This document shows positions 16,333 through 24,323 of a DNA stretch of 64,000 nt, in pieces (the first letter of the stretch is position 1; each line of letters opens with the position of its first letter). The DNA comes from G963708235 sp963708235. GTDB taxonomy: Bacteria; Actinomycetota; Acidimicrobiia; Spongiisociales; UBA5794. Location: positions 372,001-436,000 of the forward strand of contig OY970200.1 of the NCBI GenBank assembly GCA_963708235.1. The letters run 5' to 3'. The position numbers and the translations under genes are program-made. The notes below the pieces were generated by a model. The model was not told the DNA's origin. It ran no database searches and worked only from the letters and a program-made list of their open reading frames with translations.

Positions 16333-16902
16333 GTGAGAACAGACCGTCGGTCCGATTCGGAGGTCATCCGTGCGTCGCTGAGTGATGCGGCGGAGTTTTC
16401 CCTTGTCTTCGACCGCTACCACACCGACATCTTCCGATACATCGCCCGCCGGATCGGTCATGATGCGGCGGGCGATGTCGCGGGGGAGGTGTTTACCCGC
16501 GCCTTCGCCGGTCGGGCCCGCTACGACCTGAGCAGGGAGATGTGCCGTCCCTGGCTCTACGGCATCGCCGCCAACCTGATCCGTGATCATCTCCGTAGCC
16601 AGAAACGGCGAGGGCGGGCCTATCTCAAGGCTGCCGGGCTCGAGATCGCCGCCGAGCTGCCGATCGACGATGTCGAGGCGCGTGCGTCGGCGGCCGGGAT
16701 GGTGCCCGAAATCAACTCGGCCCTGGGCAAGCTCCGCCCCGACGACCGCGAAGTGCTTCTGCTCTTCTCCCTGGCCGACATGACCTACGACGACATCGCC
16801 GTTGCCCTGGCGATCCCGATCGGTACGGTCCGCTCCCGTCTGTCGAGGGCTCGTCGCAGAATGCAAGAACTGATCCCGGATGATCGGCAAACAGGGGTGT
16901 AG
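16333..16902 (+). CDS. ECF sigma factor
   Basis: A 189-aa ECF-type sigma factor. Region 2 is at about residues 15-85 (FDRYHTDIFRYIARRIG, DVAGEVFTRAFAGR, PWLYGIAANLIRDHLR) and region 4 at about 125-180 (LRPDDREVLLLFSLADMTYDDIA, then VRSRLSRARRRMQELI). The start is uncertain: I prefer GTG 16333 after GGAGTGGG; the frame is open from a GTG at 16264 with no family sequence before 16333. The next gene begins 26 bases after the stop and encodes a single-pass membrane protein, the usual sigma/anti-sigma arrangement. Confidence 0.88.
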   Translation: MRTDRRSDSEVIRASLSDAAEFSLVFDRYHTDIFRYIARRIGHDAAGDVAGEVFTRAFAGRARYDLSREMCRPWLYGIAANLIRDHLRSQKRRGRAYLKAAGLEIAAELPIDDVEARASAAGMVPEINSALGKLRPDDREVLLLFSLADMTYDDIAVALAIPIGTVRSRLSRARRRMQELIPDDRQTGV

Positions 16903-16928
16903 GGAGAACTGATCTAGAGGAGTGAGAG

Positions 16929-17936
16929 TTGAAGGGTGACACCCACCCGGTCGACGTGTTGCTGCGTGCCGCTGTCGGCGAGCCGCTTCCGACCACCGAC
17001 GATGTCCTCGCCGGGCGCCGGATGCTGCTCGCTGCGATGCGTGCCGAGCAGGAACGGGCTGCGACCCCGTCGGTCGCCACCAGCCGCCCCCGACGCGGCT
17101 TCGCCGTCGCCTCGGTGACGGCGCTGGTGCTTGCGGTGGTGGTCGGCGCCAGCCTCTTGACCCCGACACCGGTCACCGCCCTCGGAGATCTTGCGGTGGT
17201 TGCCGAGCGCCTGCCGGCGGTTCCCTTGGGGGATGAGGCCTACGTCTACACCAAGACCGCTGAGACATCGATCCAGTACCACCCCGCCGAGGCTTTGGGT
17301 CTGCCTACCACAGGTACCGTCGCCTATCTCCTTCCCATCGTGCGCGAGCGATGGGAAGGGAGCGACGGGATCGCCGACGAATCGGTGCGGATCGGGGAAC
17401 CACGGTTCTTCGATCCTGCGCACAAGCGTGCCTACAACCAGAGTGGGCTGCGCGAGTCCGATGGAGTGGGGACCCTTGACGAAGGTGGGTTCTCGTCCGT
17501 GCCCAACCTGCTCGACGAACGGGACTGGTCGACAGATCCTGTCGAACTGCTCGAACAGATGCGGGTGACCGCATCGAGTCAGGCTGGTTCCGATCCCGAG
17601 GATGCTGCCATCGTGAGCGTTGCCAAGAACCTCCTCGTCGATCCCGCTACCGAACCCGGACTCCGGTCCAGCCTGCTCCAAGCGCTTGCGATTCTGGATC
17701 CAGGTGAGATCGTTCGGTCCCCCAACGGAGAAGTGGTTCTCTCTGTCGAGTTCATCGACGCCGCTGATGTCCCGACTCGTATCGAAATCGAATTCGATCG
17801 TAACTCGAACGTGCGGGAGTTCCGGCGCATCCAGCCCCAAGGCGACCCTGTCTCAGGTGTGCCCCCGGGCACGGCGGTCGAGCAGACGACCTGGCAGGTG
17901 CGCAGGGCGGTCGGCGGGGTCGGTCAGGCAGACTGA
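16929..17936 (+). CDS. Single-pass membrane protein, CU044_5270-like, probable partner of ECF sigma factor
   Basis: A 335-aa protein with a soluble N-terminal segment of about 55 residues (VLLRAAVGEPLPTTDDVLAGRR), one hydrophobic helix near residues 57-80 and a long external domain. The build matches the actinobacterial CU044_5270 family, whose members usually follow ECF sigma genes. The short cytoplasmic part lacks a zinc HxxxCxxC motif, so if it is an anti-sigma factor it is not of the ZAS type. The start is TTG 16929, preceded by GAGGAG. Its external domain could sense envelope conditions; this is inference. Confidence 0.7.
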   Translation: MKGDTHPVDVLLRAAVGEPLPTTDDVLAGRRMLLAAMRAEQERAATPSVATSRPRRGFAVASVTALVLAVVVGASLLTPTPVTALGDLAVVAERLPAVPLGDEAYVYTKTAETSIQYHPAEALGLPTTGTVAYLLPIVRERWEGSDGIADESVRIGEPRFFDPAHKRAYNQSGLRESDGVGTLDEGGFSSVPNLLDERDWSTDPVELLEQMRVTASSQAGSDPEDAAIVSVAKNLLVDPATEPGLRSSLLQALAILDPGEIVRSPNGEVVLSVEFIDAADVPTRIEIEFDRNSNVREFRRIQPQGDPVSGVPPGTAVEQTTWQVRRAVGGVGQAD

Positions 17937-17959
17937 GACCGCGGAAACATTGACGGTGG

Positions 17960-17989
17960 AGCGCCGGTTCCTGCCCGGGGACCGGCGCT
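17960..17989. terminator. Hairpin between convergent genes
   Basis: Arms agcgccggt and accggcgct, with partial further pairing inside, lie between the membrane protein gene and dxs. Confidence 0.5.
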
Positions 17990-18006
17990 GCCGCGTCGTG
18001 GGAGCG

Positions 18007-19884
18007 TCAGGTCTCGATCGCCAGAGTCCGCACCGTCTCGGCGATGGACTCGGCGTCGAGGCCGAGCTCGGTGAGGATGGTGGCGGGGTTGCCGAAGCGC
18101 AGGAAGCGGTCGGGGACGCCGATGGCGTGGACCTTCCCGGCCTGGCCGTGGTGCGAAAGTTCCTCGAAGACCCCGGCGCCGAAACCTCCGGTGATCACGT
18201 TGTCCTCGACGGTGACCACGGTGCGGTGGGTGGCCGCCCATTCGGCAAGTCGCCGGTCCATCGGTTTCACCCAGCGGGCGTTGACCACCGTGCAGGAGAT
18301 CCCGCTCTCGGCGAGGCGGGTCGCCGCCTTGGTTGCGACCTCGACCATCCGTCCGACCGCCAGCAGCAGACAGTCCTCGCCCGAAGCGACGATCTCCCAT
18401 TCGCCGAAGGCCAGCGGCGGGGTCGGCATCTCCGGCACGGCGTCGACCGATCCCTTGGGAAAGCGGATCGCCACCGGACCGTCGTGGGCCAGTGCGGTGT
18501 CGAGCAGGCCGCACAGTTCGGTTTCGTTGGCCGGTGAGGCGATGGCAAGATCGGGCACCATCCGCAGGTAGGAGAGGTCGAAGACCCCGTGATGTGAAGG
18601 ACCGTCGGGGCCGGTCACGCCGGCCCGGTCGATGATGAAGGTGACCGGCTGACGGTGCATTGACACATCGAGCATCACCTGGTCGATGGCTCGCTGGAGG
18701 AACGTCGAGTAGATGCACACCACCGGCCGGTATCCGCCCTCGGCCAGACCTGCGGCGAAGGTCACCGCATGCTGTTCGCTGATCCCGACATCGAAGACCC
18801 GATCCGGGTGCCGCTCCGCCATGGCACTGAGCCCGGTCGGGGATCCCATGGCGGCAGTGATCGCCACCACGTCGGGTCGCTCGTCGGCGATGCGGGCGAT
18901 GGCGGCGCCGAAGACATCGGTGTAGCTGGTCTGGCGCAGGGTCGCCCCGCCGGTGGCGACATCGAACTTCCCGACGGCGTGGAGCCGGTCGATCTGGTCG
19001 CCGATGGCGGGGGCGTAACCGCGGCCCTTGTCGGTGACCACATGGATGACCACCGGCTCATCGATTTCTTTGGCCTTGGTCAGTGTGGTTTCCAGCAACT
19101 CCAGATCGTGTCCGTCGATCGGGCCGGCGTACTTGAGTTCGAGCACATCGAAGAAGGTGGAAGGGGAGACGATCTGCTTGATCCCCTCCTTGATCCGCCG
19201 GGCGGTCTCGTCGGCCTGCTCGCCGACCCAGGGCAGGTGACGTAGCCCGGTCCCGATGGCCTTCTTCGTCGATTCGTAGTGGGGGTCCAGGCGGAGCCGT
19301 GAGAAATGCCGGGCGATCCCGCCGACGGTCGGAGCGTAGGAGCGCCCGTTGTCGTTGATCACGATGATCAGCCGCTCCGGTCGGACCTGGGCGATGTGGT
19401 TGAGCGCCTCGTAGGCCATGCCACCGGTCAGCGCCCCGTCGCCGATGACGGCGATCACATGTCCCGAGTTGCGGGCGACGGCCATCCCCAACGCATGGCT
19501 GAGTGACGTCGAGGCGTGGCTGTTCTCCACGAAATCGTGGGGGCTCTCGTCCCGGCTCGGATATCCGGAGAGACCGCCGTCACGGCGCAGCTCGGGGAAG
19601 CGGTGGGCCCGACCGGTGAGGATCTTGTGGACGTACGCCTGGTGCCCGACATCCCAGATGATGGCGTCGGTCGGGCTGTCGAACACCCGGTGGAGCGCCA
19701 TCGACAGTTCGACCACCCCCAGATTCGGCGAGAGATGGCCGCCGGTCTCGGACATGGTGGTGATCAGGAAACCACGGATCTCAGCGGCGAGCGCCGCCAT
19801 CTCGTCGGGGTCGAGTCGCTCCAGGTCGGCCGGGAGGTCGAGCTCGGCCAACATCGGTGGCAGCTTGGGGTCGTCGACGGGCAC
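18007..19884 (-). CDS. dxs: 1-deoxy-D-xylulose-5-phosphate synthase
   Basis: A 625-aa ThDP-dependent transketolase-like enzyme that joins pyruvate and glyceraldehyde 3-phosphate, the first and controlling step of the non-mevalonate isoprenoid pathway. The ThDP motif GDGALTGG starts at residue 148, with Asn177 closing the motif. WDVGHQAYVHKILTGR, SHASTSLSHALGMA and the C-terminal transketolase segments (DVGISEQHAVTFAAGLA, RAGVTGPDGPSHHGVFD) are intact. I chose GTG 19884 because AGGAGG lies 5 bases upstream and the family N-terminus fits; the frame is open to 20079. The region 19885-20215 upstream holds no gene, only promoter elements for the divergent MMPL operon. Confidence 0.96.
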   Translation of the reverse strand: MPVDDPKLPPMLAELDLPADLERLDPDEMAALAAEIRGFLITTMSETGGHLSPNLGVVELSMALHRVFDSPTDAIIWDVGHQAYVHKILTGRAHRFPELRRDGGLSGYPSRDESPHDFVENSHASTSLSHALGMAVARNSGHVIAVIGDGALTGGMAYEALNHIAQVRPERLIIVINDNGRSYAPTVGGIARHFSRLRLDPHYESTKKAIGTGLRHLPWVGEQADETARRIKEGIKQIVSPSTFFDVLELKYAGPIDGHDLELLETTLTKAKEIDEPVVIHVVTDKGRGYAPAIGDQIDRLHAVGKFDVATGGATLRQTSYTDVFGAAIARIADERPDVVAITAAMGSPTGLSAMAERHPDRVFDVGISEQHAVTFAAGLAEGGYRPVVCIYSTFLQRAIDQVMLDVSMHRQPVTFIIDRAGVTGPDGPSHHGVFDLSYLRMVPDLAIASPANETELCGLLDTALAHDGPVAIRFPKGSVDAVPEMPTPPLAFGEWEIVASGEDCLLLAVGRMVEVATKAATRLAESGISCTVVNARWVKPMDRRLAEWAATHRTVVTVEDNVITGGFGAGVFEELSHHGQAGKVHAIGVPDRFLRFGNPATILTELGLDAESIAETVRTLAIET

Positions 19885-20110
19885 ACCAGCCTCCTGGGCG
19901 CAGGGTGTTGGGACCATCCAGCTTGCCACACGTGGGGGTCCTATCGCTACTTTCCGCCCCGATTCGGCGGGCATTCCCATGGACCTGGGGAGCCTGCCCG
20001 AGCCGCCTTCGCTCGCCGCACCGCAGAGACACCGACACGGGTGTACGGATGGGGTCGGGGCGGCCGGCCATCGGAGCAACCGCCGGTCGTGGTGCCGGTA
20101 GTTGTCGGAC

Positions 20111-20165
20111 TTGACAAATCTTGTCCCGGCGATAAGTTAACCAAGTTCAGTTAACGCTGTTAAGT
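20111..20165 (+). promoter_or_regulatory. Promoter with overlapping TetR-type operator candidates, MMPL-tetR operon
   Basis: TTGACA (20111-20116) and TAAGTT (20133-20138) are spaced 16 bases, a good sigma-70 type match. The -10 region runs into GTTAAC (20136-20141), N8, GTTAAC (20150-20155), N3 and GTTAA. TTAAC-N8-GTTAA is a perfect inverted repeat over the expected transcription start. The operon encodes its own TetR regulator, so this is its likely operator. Confidence 0.55.
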
Positions 20166-20215
20166 AGAGCCGTGTCCGTTCGGCTCGTTGGAGCATTTCG
20201 GAAGGACAGATCAGG

Positions 20216-22450
20216 ATGCGTGCTCTCGGAACCTTTGTCGTACGGCGTCGGATCGCGGTGCTGGTGTTGGGTCTGATCGCCCTGATCGCCGCCGGTGCGA
20301 TCGGTGGAGGCGTTGCCGAATCGCTCTCCAACGGCGGTTTCGAGGATCCTGACGCCGAATCGATCATCGGGGCCCAGCATCTCGAGGACGAGTTCGGGGT
20401 CCGGGATCCCGCCATGGCGCTGGTCGTCACCTCGGCGAGCGGCTCGGTGGACGACCCCGAGGTGGCGACGGCTGCGATGGCGGTGTCCGACGAGATCTCC
20501 ACCATGGAGGGCGTCACCCAGGTGCGCTCGTACTGGTCGCTCGGGTCGCCGGCCGCGCTCCGCTCGCTCGACGCTGATCGTGCGCTGGTGTTCGTCGAGA
20601 TCGAAGGTGACCAGGGCCAGGTGATGGAACGGTCGGTTGCGATCGCAGAAGAGGTCGCCGGTACCCACGGACCCGTCGACGTGCTGGTGGGAGGACCGGG
20701 TCCCTTCTTCGGCGAGGTGCAGGAAACCGTCGAGGCGGACCTGCTGCGCGCCGAGCTGATCGCGTTTCCGCTCACGGCATTGCTGCTGGTCCTCATCTTC
20801 GGCACGTTGGTGGCGGCACTGTTGCCCCTCCTGATCGGCGTGTTCGCCATCGTCGGCACCTTTCTGATCCTCCAACTGCTCACCGGTGTCACCGAGGTCT
20901 CGATCTTTGCGCTCAATCTGACGACGGCTCTGGGTCTCGGCCTTGCCATCGACTACTCGCTGTTCGTCGTGTCGCGCTATCGCGAGGAGCTGGCCCTCGG
21001 CCACCCGTCCGACGTCGCCGTCGTCCGCACCGTCCGGACCGCCGGGCGCACCATCCTCTTCTCGGCCGGCACCGTGGCCGTGTCGTTGTCGGCGATGCTT
21101 GCGTTCGAGCTGGCTTTCCTCAGGTCGTTCGGATATGCAGGGATCGCCGTGGTTGCGATGGCGGCGATCGGTGCGGTGGTGCTGCTGCCGGCGATGCTGG
21201 CAACCCTCGGGCCCCGCATCGAGAAGCTCCGGGTGCGGAAGGTGGAGACCCGGTCCGACGGGCGCGGGCCCTGGCACACCATCGCCATGACCGTGATGCG
21301 GCGCCCGTGGCCGGTGGCCACCGTGGCGGTGCTGTTCCTCCTCCTGCTCGGTTCGCCGTTCTTCCGGGTGGCGCTGGGCAACTCCGACGACCGCGTGCTG
21401 GCGGAGACCGCCAATGCCCGGATGGTGGGCGACATCCTGCGCGAGGACTTCGATGCCTTCGAGACCTCCCCCCTCCTGGTCTACGCCGGGGGAGTGGCCG
21501 ATGGCGATGCCGTCGACCGCTACGCCGCCGATCTGTCGACGGTCGAAGGGGTGGCGAGGGTGGATGCCCTCACCGGTTCGTACATCGACGGCGAGCTTGC
21601 CGTCGAACCCGGGCTCGCCAATCTCCGCTTCGCCGGGACCGGGTCCACGTACATGTCGGTGGTTCCCAACGTGGCGCCGACCTCACCCGAGGGCGAGGCG
21701 CTGGTGAAGGAGATTCGGGGTCAGTCGGGGGACGCGGAGGTGCTGGTGAGTGGTGGCGCCGCCACCGTGGTCGACACCAAGGCTTCGCTCTTCGGTTCGC
21801 TTCCCTGGGCCATCGCCATCATCGGGGTCGCCACCTTCGTGCTTCTCTTCCTGATGTTCGGTTCGGTGGTGGTACCCGCCAAGGCGGTTGTGCTCAACCT
21901 GCTCTCGTTGTCGGCGACGTTCGGGGCGCTGGTCTGGATCTTCCAGGACGGCAACCTCTCCGGGCTGCTCGGGTTCACCGCCACCGGCACGCTCGAGATC
22001 ACCATGCCCATCCTGATGTTCGCCATCGCATTCGGCCTGTCGATGGACTACGAGGTGTTCCTGCTGTCGCGGATCAAGGAGGAGTACGACATCACCGGGA
22101 ACAATGTCGACTCGGTGGCGATCGGTCTGGAACGCACCGGGCGCATCATCACCGCCGCCGCCGTGGTGATCGCCGTCGTGTTCATCGCCTTCTCCACCTC
22201 GAACGTCTCGTTCATGAAGATGTTCGGGATCGGGATGACGCTGGCGGTGCTGGTCGACGCCTTCATCGTCCGTGCCACGCTGGTACCCGCCTTCATGCGG
22301 CTCGCCGGTGACGCCAACTGGTGGGCGCCACCGTTCCTGCGACGTCTCCATCAGCGCATCGGGATCAGCGAACACGTCGATCTCGACGACGACGATGCGC
22401 CGGGCCTGCCCGCTGCCCTCCCCCCCGCACCTACCCTGGAAGGAGTATGA
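20216..22450 (+). CDS. MMPL-family RND exporter
   Basis: A 744-aa membrane transporter with the RND layout: an N-terminal helix, a large external loop, a block of about five helices, then the same pattern again from about residue 360. The intramembrane motif LGLAIDYSLFVVSRYREE around residue 240 and its counterpart FGLSMDYEVFLLSRIKEEY around residue 610 carry the Asp-Tyr pair used for proton relay in MMPL proteins. Members export lipids, siderophores or drugs; the substrate here is unknown. The start follows GGAAGGACAG. The stop overlaps the start of a TetR regulator as ATGA, indicating co-transcription and probable autoregulation from the upstream operator. Confidence 0.9.
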   Translation: MRALGTFVVRRRIAVLVLGLIALIAAGAIGGGVAESLSNGGFEDPDAESIIGAQHLEDEFGVRDPAMALVVTSASGSVDDPEVATAAMAVSDEISTMEGVTQVRSYWSLGSPAALRSLDADRALVFVEIEGDQGQVMERSVAIAEEVAGTHGPVDVLVGGPGPFFGEVQETVEADLLRAELIAFPLTALLLVLIFGTLVAALLPLLIGVFAIVGTFLILQLLTGVTEVSIFALNLTTALGLGLAIDYSLFVVSRYREELALGHPSDVAVVRTVRTAGRTILFSAGTVAVSLSAMLAFELAFLRSFGYAGIAVVAMAAIGAVVLLPAMLATLGPRIEKLRVRKVETRSDGRGPWHTIAMTVMRRPWPVATVAVLFLLLLGSPFFRVALGNSDDRVLAETANARMVGDILREDFDAFETSPLLVYAGGVADGDAVDRYAADLSTVEGVARVDALTGSYIDGELAVEPGLANLRFAGTGSTYMSVVPNVAPTSPEGEALVKEIRGQSGDAEVLVSGGAATVVDTKASLFGSLPWAIAIIGVATFVLLFLMFGSVVVPAKAVVLNLLSLSATFGALVWIFQDGNLSGLLGFTATGTLEITMPILMFAIAFGLSMDYEVFLLSRIKEEYDITGNNVDSVAIGLERTGRIITAAAVVIAVVFIAFSTSNVSFMKMFGIGMTLAVLVDAFIVRATLVPAFMRLAGDANWWAPPFLRRLHQRIGISEHVDLDDDDAPGLPAALPPAPTLEGV

Positions 22451-23097
22451 CCCAGCGTCGAGCCGACACCCGCACCACCACACGACCGCGGGCCCGAAAG
22501 GGCGACGGTGATCTGCTGCGCGACGAGATCCTCGACGCCGCAGAGGAGCTGCTGGTCGAACACGGTCATCCCAACTCGGTCTCGGTCCGTGCCATCGCCG
22601 ACCGGGTCGGTGTCTCCCCGCCGGCGATCTACCTCCACTTCGCCGACAAGGACGAACTGTTCTTTGCGTGTTGCAGCCGCCGGTTCACCGAGCTGGCTCA
22701 GGCGATCGAGACCGCGGTCGGGCAGTCGTCCAGCGCCATGGACCGGATCGAGGCGATGGGCCGGGCCTACATCTCCTTCGGTCTGGAGCGGGCGGAGCAG
22801 TACTCCGTGATGTTGTTGAGCCCGATCCCGGAGAACCTTCCGCCCGACGAGCTCGCCGATCTGCCCGGCTCGCGGGCGCTGTCGGTTGCGGCGGCGATGA
22901 TCGCCGAGGGAATGGCGTCGGGCGAGTTCAGGACCGATCTCGACCCGGCGGCGACCGCCATCGCCTTGTGGGCCGCCTGTCACGGAGCGGTGATGGTGCT
23001 GCTGCTGGAGCGCGACACTCCGGCGTTCCCGATGCCGACGCACGACGCCGTGGTGGACCAGGTCATCTCCGTCATCCGCAACGGTCTCACCGTCTGA
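22447..23097 (+). CDS. TetR/AcrR-family repressor of the MMPL operon
   Basis: A 216-aa regulator. The TetR helix-turn-helix spans residues 21-68 (ILDAAEELLVEHG, SVRAIADRVGVSPPAIYLHFADKDELF). The C-terminal ligand domain resembles the WHG/TetR_C_13 type (ISFGLERAEQYSVMLL, AIALWAACHGAVMVLLLE). AAGGAG precedes the ATG, which overlaps the exporter stop. It most likely represses the operon and responds to a substrate of the exporter. Confidence 0.9.
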   Translation: MTQRRADTRTTTRPRARKGDGDLLRDEILDAAEELLVEHGHPNSVSVRAIADRVGVSPPAIYLHFADKDELFFACCSRRFTELAQAIETAVGQSSSAMDRIEAMGRAYISFGLERAEQYSVMLLSPIPENLPPDELADLPGSRALSVAAAMIAEGMASGEFRTDLDPAATAIALWAACHGAVMVLLLERDTPAFPMPTHDAVVDQVISVIRNGLTV

Positions 23098-23135
23098 CCG
23101 GATAGAGCACCCGGGCGAGCTCAGGTGTGCCAACG

Positions 23136-23174
23136 ACAAGGGCCTCCCCACCGTCGAGGTGGGGAGGCCCTTGT
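23136..23174. terminator. 17-bp perfect hairpin, bidirectional terminator
   Basis: Arms acaagggcctccccacc and its exact complement enclose loop gtcga, between the converging tetR and lipoprotein genes. Confidence 0.8.
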
Positions 23175-23211
23175 GTCGTCGATCTTGGCCGGGTGGTGCC
23201 GAGGTGGCTGG

Positions 23212-24069
23212 TCAGCTCACCGCGGTCATGATGTCGGCCTGGACATCGGCGGGGAAGGGATCCCCGAAGCTGAAGAACGATCCGAAGGTCCCGATGTCGC
23301 CGTCCACGGAGACGAGCAGGTCGATGGCGACCTGGGCCTCGAATCCTTCGAGGCTGAGATCCATCATGATGCGGGAACCGATATCGGCACCGTCGATGTC
23401 GAGTTCGTCGATCGAAAGGTCGATCTCGGCGTCCTCCATCATCGGGCCCATCGAGTCCTGAACGGTGTTGGCGAGACACTGGCGACCCTCGTCGGTCCCG
23501 AAGATCCGTTCGAGCACCCCGAAGGCCTCGTCGCCGGCACCGGCATCGTCGAAGACCCGAACCTCGACCGAGGCCGATGGTCCGGGAAGACCGGTTTCCT
23601 GCATCGGGCCGTCAGCGGTCAGTGTCGCCACCGCCGCGGTGATATCCGCCATCTGGTCGATATCGAACTCCTCGCCGTCCAGACAGGCGGCGAACACGGT
23701 GTTGTCCTCGCCCTCGACGGAGTCGGGTTCTCCCTGTTCGATCGAGCTGGTGAAGTCGGCGGGCAGCGCCGCTTCTGCCGCCTCGGCGGTGGCGAGGGCG
23801 CGAGCTGCCGCCTCGCTCGACGGGGCGTCGGTGTCGGCGCCGGCGGTGGTCGTGGTTTCGTCCGCCATCGCCGCGGTGGTGGTCGTGGCCCCGGTGTCGG
23901 TGGTGTCGGCCGGAACCGTGGTCCCGGTGTCGTCGACCACGGTGGTGGTCACCTCGCCGTCGACCGTGGTGGTGTCGGGGGTGTCCTCGTCGCCACCACA
24001 TGCGGCGACGACGAGGGTGAGGGCGGTGATGAGGATCAGGATGCGCTTGGAACGTGCTGAGGAAGTCAT
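23212..24069 (-). CDS. Secreted lipoprotein with Thr-rich linker, unknown function
   Basis: A 285-aa protein with a type II signal peptide: positively charged start, hydrophobic stretch and lipobox VVAAC with Cys24 as lipidation site. Residues 30-95 are a Thr/Asp-rich low-complexity linker. The folded part (about 100-285) is acidic, with two Cys (AACLDGEEFD, GRQCLANTV) that could form a disulfide. No enzymatic motif is visible. The codon pattern matches the neighbours. It is convergent with tetR. Confidence 0.8.
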   Translation of the reverse strand: MTSSARSKRILILITALTLVVAACGGDEDTPDTTTVDGEVTTTVVDDTGTTVPADTTDTGATTTTAAMADETTTTAGADTDAPSSEAAARALATAEAAEAALPADFTSSIEQGEPDSVEGEDNTVFAACLDGEEFDIDQMADITAAVATLTADGPMQETGLPGPSASVEVRVFDDAGAGDEAFGVLERIFGTDEGRQCLANTVQDSMGPMMEDAEIDLSIDELDIDGADIGSRIMMDLSLEGFEAQVAIDLLVSVDGDIGTFGSFFSFGDPFPADVQADIMTAVS

Positions 24070-24323
24070 GACCCCACTCTAGGGGGACCCCGGTCAAAGC
24101 TTCCCCGTTGCTCGATGGAACGGTCCCGGCGCGTGGTGCTGCGGGCGGAGACGTGGTCGCCCTCATCTGCGGGGATGCGGTCGGAGGGCAGGAGGTCGAC
24201 ACAACCTCGATTTTCTGGCCGGATACGGCACATCCCGCTGCGGCAATTGCTAGAAATATGTTCGGGAGAGCGTGTCAGGCCGAACCCCCTGAGCCTGGAC
24301 GAGGGACCCCTTGCGAGGGTGAG

